Of a stretch of DNA of 64,000 bases, positions 1 to 9,100 are shown in pieces. The notes under the pieces are model-generated. The model had not been told where the DNA came from. It saw only the letters and a list, made by a program, of their open reading frames with translations, and ran no database searches. Where the stretch lies: the NCBI RefSeq assembly GCF_002797675.1, contig NZ_PGEX01000001.1:248001-312000 (forward strand), given 5' to 3'. Made by a program: the position numbers and the translations under genes. The stretch is from Hallerella succinigenes (GTDB taxonomy: Bacteria > Fibrobacterota > Fibrobacteria > Fibrobacterales > Fibrobacteraceae). Position 1 is the stretch's first letter. Each line of letters opens with the position of its first letter.

Positions 1-174
1 TACCTCTTGAGAGGCCATATTGGGGAGAGTCACCGTAGTCCGCATCTGCATTTCGCAGGTGTCCGGGAACGCAGCCTTTTTCTGGTTCTCAAAAACGGCG
101 TTAAGATCCAGGGCATGCCCCGAGACACACACAAAAAGCAAGCCGCCTAAAATCACCTGTATTCGTTTGTTCAT
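1..174 (-). CDS. Secreted protein, N-terminal part only (runs off window)
   Basis: Fifty-eight codons are visible before the window edge. The ATG follows a strong AAGGAGG ribosome binding site whose first bases are the TAA stop of the giant lipase gene, so the two genes are probably cotranscribed and translationally linked. The protein opens with Met-Asn-Lys-Arg and a hydrophobic stretch ending around GHA, a plausible signal peptide. After it come DLNAVFENQKKA and a Cys near residue 41. The layout recalls small exported proteins of the outer-membrane lipoprotein-sorting (LolA-like) type, but too little is visible to assign it. No function is claimed. Confidence 0.75.
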   Translation of the reverse strand, partial: MNKRIQVILGGLLFVCVSGHALDLNAVFENQKKAAFPDTCEMQMRTTVTLPNMASQEV

Positions 175-185
175 ATCAAACCTCC

Positions 186-3100
186 TTACATCAACGACAA
201 AAGTTTTGTTGATTGAATCGTTCCGTTCACTTTCAAGACCAGGTAGGTGGTTTTCATATTGATTCCTGACCAGTTCACTTGTACAAACTGTTCACCAGGA
301 GCAAGGGTTCCAGCGAAGATCGATTTTACCGGAATCCCCACAGCATTTACCAAATCCAGCGAAAGAGTCGTCCAATTTTCAAGAGTCAGCACCAGGCCTT
401 CATCCGTGCGGACAACCGGAATAGAGCCATCCCCGTGATAGCCATTATCTGGCGTTGTTACAGAGTTTTCGCCTGACTGCTCCGATGCAATCACGGAACT
501 TTCCGGCCAATCAGGAGAATCTCCATAGACGCGGTTTCCAAGGGAGTCGAACACGCAAATTCCACGCGCCTCTGCCATAGCCCCCGAAAGACCTGCATGG
601 CTTGGGTCGTCACTTGCGTTCCAAACATTCGCCCATTCGGAAAGATGTAGCGAGAAATTCACCGGGTCACCCATGACGTTCCCCGCCCCGATGGAACCTT
701 CGCAATGCACGCTAACCTGCCAACGTCCGCTGCCAAGGCTTTCCATGTCCGCCGTGGAACAGGAGGCCAAGTGATTTATATCCAATATGGGAGCGAGACC
801 CTCTTCTACATAGAAGTAGTAACGCACGTCAAAATTCCGAAGCACCACGCTACCCAGGTTTTCCACCTTGAAATGGATTTCGCTAGCCTGGTTGTCACTC
901 CGCATATCGAAAGCCAATACGCGGGCCTTCGCCATAATGGATGTCTCATCCTCCATCTCGGCACAGCTGCCGCCAATCAAATTGTTGTTACTATCAAGGA
1001 CGACGATTCCCTCGTCCTGCACAAATCCATATTCGGCAGCAGCCACATAGGACGGGTCATCTTCCGCATTCCAAGGAGACCAATCGAAATTGTAGAGGCC
1101 AAAATGAGGCCCATCCCCATAGAAAGCCGAATCCTGCGGTGCAAGTGCTGAATCTGTAAACTTCCACTCGGCATACCCCGTACGCGGACTTTCCGAATGG
1201 ACGGCAAGCAGGGTGGAGTCCTGCGGATAGAATGCCGACGTTTGGACCTGCGACGGATCCTCGCCACGGAAATAGTAACGGACGGAATAGCCTTTGATTG
1301 TTTCATCGGATACATTTTTTAACCTGATGCGGGGCCGAAGCATGGAGCGGTCATCAAAGCCTTCGTACTTCAGGAACGTCTGAATTTTGGGCGACACAGC
1401 ATCTGCCAGAGATTCATCAAAGGAACTTCTACCCCAGGCAATCATGGACGGAGAAACAGCCTTTTCCGCCAAGGCAATTCCACCGATTTGCACGCCTTCG
1501 GGCACATCCAGCGAAATCGTGTGAACCCCGCTAGAAAGCGAAAGTGTTACCCCGGAAATCTCTGTCGCCCTCCATGCACCGGAAAGTCCAATCTGCCCAG
1601 AAAGGAGGGCTCCTTCGCCGACGGAAATATTTGCACCCGTAAGATTTGCCGAACGGGCATACGCAACAACACTATAGTTACCCGAAGTCTCAACATTCAA
1701 TGTCATGCGAAGTTTGGAATGAGCGGAACTTGCGAGCAGGTAACGGTTTCCTGCAACGGCACAGGAGAACTGCCCTGAAAAGCCTTCCAGCATCTCCATA
1801 TCCTTTACGGCAACCACAATCACATCCGACAAGTCGCCGTCATCGGCTACAGGTACAGACAAGGCGAAAATCTCTTCATCGGACAGGGCTCCCGAATAGA
1901 GGCGGATATCGGCGATATTCCCGATATACGAATTATTAGACGATCCGCCTAAGGTCAAAGTGCCATAGAGTTCCCTTTCGGCATCAATCCCGTCAGGAAC
2001 GGACTTTGCACGTTCCCCATCCACATAGAACCTGACGCCACTAGAATCCGAAACAACCGCCACATGCTCCCAGGTCTTGGTCGAGGCGGAAAGTACCTCG
2101 CCAGAGAACCATTCCCGACCGCCCTCGGAAAGTTTCAACGATCGCCCCTTTTGTAAAAGCCGTATGGAAAGTCCACCGGAGCCTTTGAAGGAAAGGATTT
2201 CGTTCCAGGAATCGGACGAGTAACCCCTCTTGATACGGGCTTCCAGCGTATAAGAATCCGCCGTTCCCAAATCTACCCGGCCTTTTCCGGATGCAAAATC
2301 CGCGACATGGCCGAAATAGATTCCGACATCGCTTTGCCAAGGGCTACTCACGGAAGCCAGATTCAGGTCGTGTCCTGTTCCCAAGAACTCGTAGGCCGTT
2401 TGACCCGAGCCCTCCCGGGCGGGATACCAGAGCGCAAGTTCCGACGGATAGGGATAGATGTTATCCGTTGCAAAGGTCGTGTCAGCATGGTTATGCCCAT
2501 AGTCTTCGGCACGGAACGTAAGTCTAAGCCTGCACCCCAGACATTCCGTCATTTGCCTGCGGGTCAGTCTAAGCGCCGCGCTTACAGTTCCAGCGGAATC
2601 CGGTATCAGGCTCATTTTATCGAGCGCCACGCCGCCAAACTCCGGCGATACCGTCACGGCGGCGATACCGGATTCCAAATCCGAGACTTTCGCCGTCACT
2701 GTAAAGACCCTGTCCAAGATCTCGGAAGATTCCTGCACGTCAAAACCTTCGACGGACGGACGCATCGAATCTGTGTAAACTGACGGTCCAGCCACCTGCT
2801 GCTCCATTCCGAGCGTAGAAACGCCTAGATAGCGGGATTCGTAAATACCATCTGCGATTTTTCCGACTACGGAAGTTCCGAGAATCCTTGATCCGTCATA
2901 AAAAATCGTATCGGGATTGTCGCCATGAATTTCCGTGACAAGTTTACCGTCCCGGTAAAGGGAAACCGTTCCCACGCCAGGCTGATTACACTCCGCACCG
3001 TATGCCATGTAGCCATTGTCAAGACCGAGCCACAGGGAATCGGACGGGACGGAACAGGCGTATTCGGAAGGAACCGTAAGGGCCCGCGCCACAGCGGGAG

Positions 3101-6100
3101 CGGAGGGCAGTTCAACGGAATTGCCCAAGGAATCAGGTTCGGATTTCGCCACAACGAAAATGTAATTCGTGTCTATCACGCCATTTCGAGTAGGCAGCGA
3201 AACATGGGCATATCCGTTCAAGTCTACCGTAAAGGTCAACGGAACCGCTGGCGTCATGTCGCCCTTGCCATTCCACAGGGGATCGTCATCCACGTATAGG
3301 GCATAATTGCCTATTCCCTTCACTTTCACGATTCTTTCGGCGGATGCCGCCACTTCCGGCAAGATTTCCAGGTCGAAATCAGGGGTTTCCGCCAATACGG
3401 AAGATATGGCAGCAAATACAGAGAATGTCTTCGTCTCTGCGGAAATCAGGATGTATTCCCAGTTGTTCTCACCCGGATAGCATTCTTCAGAATTCCACGT
3501 ACTACACGTAGCCTTTTCCGAAGAACCCGTCGAAACGGCTGCTCTTCCATCGGCATTAAGGTAGCCGTACAAGGCGTTAGTCAGTGGGACGAATTTCTTA
3601 TTGTCAAAATCTATCTTGTAAAGCGTGAGAGTTTGCGGAGTGACACCTTTGGAATCCATTTCCGCCTTGGATATACGCATCTGTATTCTGGGAAGCTTTG
3701 TCGTATCATTGAACTCCATGGACGGCAAAACCTCCATAACAGGGCCCGTCAGCGGCATATTGTTGAATTCTTCAAACGGGTAATCGTCAACTTCGGCAGT
3801 CCGGACAGTGACATCCTTATTTTCCTGCAGCGAATTTGTCGGGAAGGTCACGGAAAGTTCGCCGAACAGGGAGTGGACCGTACTTTCGTTATCCGGATTT
3901 ACATCCGAACCCACATAAAGATTGTAAGTGTTATAATAAAGCTCGTCAACTTTACCACCCCAAGTCAGCAGGAACTGCGTATTACCTTGCAATCGGTTTA
4001 CATCAAACCAGGCAAGACGATGACTTCCAGACACGGAAGCTATCGTATCCTTAATCACGTAATAGGTGCCACCCTTAAGGTAGGAAAGCTGATATTTCTG
4101 TCCAGAAGTCAAGTAAGCCTTTAGCTCTACAAGTTCCTTGGGGCGGGCGACATCAATGTCCTTGGCATCCTTGAAGCTGATCACCCTGTCATCCAATGTC
4201 TTTTCACTGGAAATGGCAAAATGGGAATGTTCCGTGGAGTCTAGGTGCAGAATATCTATGCTATCTACTTTCGGTTCTTTTATCCAAGAATGAAAGCCCC
4301 GGTAAAAATATTTTAAGGGCAAATTTGCCGGTTTCATTTGCGTAGGAATCCGGGATACGCTATCCTGCGATTCGCGATAATACCGATTCTTTATTACCGT
4401 ATCCTTGGTATCAAAATAGAGCGTGTCGAATGCGGTGCTGAACCTTGCTTTTTTCGCATCACTGGCCGACAATCTTGCGTCTATTGATTCTACGGAGTAT
4501 CCGTTCTTTTCACCCTTCAGTTTAGCCAGCGTATCGAGAGAAACATAGAATGAAGCGTCCTTGTAATTCGAAGAATTCGGTTTTACAAGCAAGTTGCTGA
4601 CGGCAGTGGTATTTCCAATCTTAGATTCATCCAGATAGCCTATGTCGTTTGGAGCATGATAGTGCGCAGGGGAATTAACGGGATTCTTGATGATTCCGTC
4701 CGACGTGTAGGTCGTTTCCCAGAAGGCGTTGTCAAAATCATCGAGATAATAATGTATCTTGGAGCCACCCTTGTAGAACTTCTTGCAACCGGCAGTTTCC
4801 TTCACTTCGGACCATTCTTCATTATCGGCACATTTCCCTGAAATCGTGTCAAGTACATTGGTCGGTGCCGGGAAATCAACGATCTTTTCATACCCTTGAC
4901 TCCACATCATATTTCTGCCTACATAGAAATAGACGTAGCCGGCATTGTAAAGCGGTGTTCGAATGGAATCCGGCTCCCCATTCTTGCTCGTAACGGAAAC
5001 TTGGCATCTGGGGTTGTGGACATATCCGTCTATAGCCAACTGATAGGCGGCATCGTAATTCGTCGCATTGCCGTAGTCGCAACCAGTCGTTGATTCCAGA
5101 GGATTTCCCAACACAATGGCCTTGAAGTAATCTTTGTCGGAACGCGGTCCGTAAAATTTCAAGTCAAAATAGGAGGGCTGCTGATGGGTAGAATCCTCGT
5201 CGGCAAAAAGGAAGGTATTCTTTCCACCCTGCAACTCACTTGCTGGTAAAAAGGGCAGTGCCTGCATTTCATAGGGCGTTAACAATCCATACGTTCTGTC
5301 AAATTTCCAGGACGTACCGTCAAAATAGTTCCCCTCGTCAATAACCGATTTGTTTTTCAAGTCTTTTTGAAGGGCTGCCATATATCCGTCTGTTCCCGAT
5401 GCAGATTCGGCATAAATGGTCTTGTTCGTGTGGTCAAATCGAACGGTGCGATTTACAAGGTTATCCATGCCAAAGGGCGCATCCCAGTAGGAATCAGGGA
5501 TTTTGAATTTTATTGAAAAATTAGCCCGCTGATACCTATGGAATCCCTCTCTTGAGCAATGAGTATTTGGAGTGCCAAATTCATCAAAGAAAATCTCATT
5601 TTCTCCTGGATAGAATACCAAATCAAGTAGATTTTTGTTAGGATTATAATTAGTGGTTACAATATCTGCGCCATAGTCACAAGTATTTTCCAGGGCATCC
5701 TTTCCCTCATCTGCCTTACACCCCAATCCATTATTTTGATAACCGAATTGCACAGAATCAACTTTGTCTGTACCTGGCAGATAAAAGCCTTCTTTTTCCG
5801 AATAATCATCTAATTTCCATACTACATAGTTACTTCGTTTTGCTTTATTAAAATCATCCAAGGTTGAAATAGAATCCAATTGTTCCTCTTCAAGAAAATC
5901 TTGAAATCCCTTGAGCGTAAATACAACAATGTCAATATAGTTGTTCGCAGGATAATCCTTTCCGTCAAAACCATGGGATTTTTTACTCCAGATAAAAGGT
6001 AAGACATGTTCTCTTTGAGTAGATGAAAAGTCCAACACGCCAGCTGTCACGAAATCTTGTTTATTGAGGGTTCCCTCCTCACAAGTCCAATTATAATTCC

Positions 6101-9100
6101 CATTTATCTGTTCTACTTCGGCATGAAAATGTTCAACATAGACCAAATCCAGCTGTTTCCTGTGTCTCTTTATTGCCAGGCTAAACCGTTTGGGGGCATA
6201 GCCGTAGATTCTTTGCGTTCCCAAAACATCTGCATTCAGAGTCACCCCATTACGCAAATCCGTAGGCAAGTATTTTGCAGCAATATCCGTCCTCACAAGG
6301 TAATCTGGAACAGGGACATACCTATTTTTCCCGTTATCGTCAAAAGCCTCGGAAACAACCAAATTCGTGCCATCTTCAAAGGCTGGCACCATTTTTTTCA
6401 AAGAAATCTTGAGTTCGGTGGATGCTGTCTTTTTATGGGAACCTTCTACTTCGTAAGCATCAATCACAACCCTGTATTTTCCAGGTTCGACTGCGAACCC
6501 CTCCGCATCCTTTGCATCCCATAAAACCGAATAAGCGGTCCGTTTAGCATTCGCCCTTGTGAAGACGGAATCCTGTAGAGTTCTAACCACATTCCCTTCC
6601 GAATCCGTTATTTTGATGGACACATAGGCATCCCTGTACAGGATTCCATAAGGGATATTCAAAGATCCAAGATCATATAATTTCACCTCCTCCGTATCCG
6701 TAGTAGTATCCTCATCAACAGTATCGGAATTGAGCGAATCCGCAGAATTGTCGATAAGGTAGAACTCCGAAAGTTCAGGAAGCGATATTTCCATTTCCGG
6801 CAAAACAAGAGTCACCACGGTATCGATTAAAGTGGCAAACGGATTGTCGAGGCTATTCTCGACCACTTCCGCATGGAGAGTGACGCTACCTGATGGCGGA
6901 TACGTGTTCGTGGAAGAGATTCCATTCCAAACATAATTCAGTCCATAGCTTTTCGGGTTGACAGACCAGCCTGTATTCCAGGGATTTACGGAAGAGGACT
7001 GTTCTAGGTCCATAAAAGCAAATCCACTTTCCTTGTGAGAACCGAAATAGACAGGAATATTCGCATCGCTTATTGAACCATTTCCGGCAATACGAAATGC
7101 CCCAGAGGATTGCATCGTTAAATGTCCACTTGCACCAAAAAGAGTCATCAACTTGTCAGTATATGCAGGGAACTGCCAAATCGGATAACTAGACAAATAG
7201 GAGCCAGCAGCGCTTTGAACATAGGAATAATCGGCAATTTCATCCGAGACACTGCAACCCAAATCCATGTTGCCCAAACCATCCGAAGAAAGGCAAGTTT
7301 CTCCAAATGTATTTGAGTCAAAGGAAACCTTTATCGAATCCGAACTTTCAAGTCCTTTCCATTTCAGGTGATACGCGCCCTCTTTTTCGTAAAACCACAC
7401 TCCCCTTGACAAGGCCGTATCGGCAGGTTCACCATAAAACGGATTTGCAAAGACCCGTTCCATGGATTTGTCAAAAAGTCCGACACCCTTGGAATCCTCA
7501 GCATACAAATGCAACAGGTAATTATGATTGAAATTTCCTTCTAGGCGTAAGGACATTGAAAGAGAATCCTTGCCCACTTCCATAACCGCGGAAGAAATAT
7601 CAAAGACAACCTTTGGGGATTCTTCATTGACGGAAACCTCATCAACCGTCACCAAAGTAGAATCCGATTGCCATTCGCAGGTCTCACAGGAGCGGGTAGA
7701 AAGTTCGATATAGACTTTCGATTCGGAAAATCCCACATTGTGCAGGTAGCCCAAAACCCCTTCGGTACTCTGCGCCGTTTTGGATATGTAAGAACTATCT
7801 TCAGAACGGTTCGAGGCGACCACCGCAATATTGTCGGTCAGCCATTCATCGGAATTCTCGTAACGATAGCGAAGCCTGTAGACGGTCGTATTTTCGGCGC
7901 TTGCTGAAGCAGGCGGTGCAATTCCCACGATAGGGATGTATTCAGCCGTGAGAAATTCCCTGTCTTCTGCCGGAGATACGATTTCGGGGTAACGGTTCCC
8001 CACATGGAACAGATCCGTGCGGACACTTGAGTTCCCGGCGGCATCTAGGCATACGGCCTCGAGATAGCGTTTGCCATTTCGTTCTCCCACGGCAACGGCA
8101 GGAATATCAAACCTGACCGTATCGGTTTTTAGGATACCCTCGCTGACATTACGCCATAAGCCGTCAGCATCGCCTCCAAGAACGTGGTAATGGCAGCGCA
8201 TCCCCGTGCGGTTTGTCGCGATGTCATCCGATTCCGAAACATTGAGAGTCGCAGCGAAATCCTTCACCGAATCAGGATAAACAAGGCGGGAACTGACAAG
8301 GCTCACGATTTTCGGGGCGGTGCGGTCAATGCGGATTTTCTTTGTGTAATCGTATGCCTTTGTATTCTTCGCTTCATCACGAACGCTCGCCCTGAGGATA
8401 TAATCGCCATCTTGCAAGCGCATTCCCGACATTTCCGTCCATGTTCCATACCCCACATTACTTGCGTCCCTGACCCATACGGAATCACCAGCCCGGTCAA
8501 CTTTGGATACGTCATCCACATGCGCAAAGTCCCAACCGATAGTCACTGCGGTAGAATCGCGACCACCCAGAGGTTCCTTTACCAAATATTCCACTTGCAA
8601 CAGGCTATCTTCTGAAACATATTCCAAGTCCTGATTGCGGGAAGGACGTGAAAAACCTGCATACTTTTCAACTCCGAAGGAATCCACCGGAGACCCTCCG
8701 ACCTTTTCAAAATTCAGTTCGGGAGCGGTCCTGTCGATACGAAATTCGATTGTCTTTTCTGTGCGATTGAAACTATAATCGCCGAGGGTGCTCCAGTCAG
8801 AATCCCTGTCGTTTCCGCCAGCAATTTTTGTGACAAGACCCGTGGCGAAATCATACGCCTCCAGATTTGGGGCGGCATAGTCGATGGCAAGAGCCTTCAC
8901 CCGATAAAGCCCGTCTTGCAGGTTTTCCCTATTCGGAACTTTATCCCATGCCACGGCGAAATCTTTAGAAGTGACATCATATAACGAGGGCATCGACGTA
9001 ATAAGAGAAAATCCGTTGCCGTTGCTTTTCTCCAATTGCCACCGCATGGCCCGGATGTCAGGAATGGTAGAATCGCCCCAGGCAAAGCGGGCGATAAATA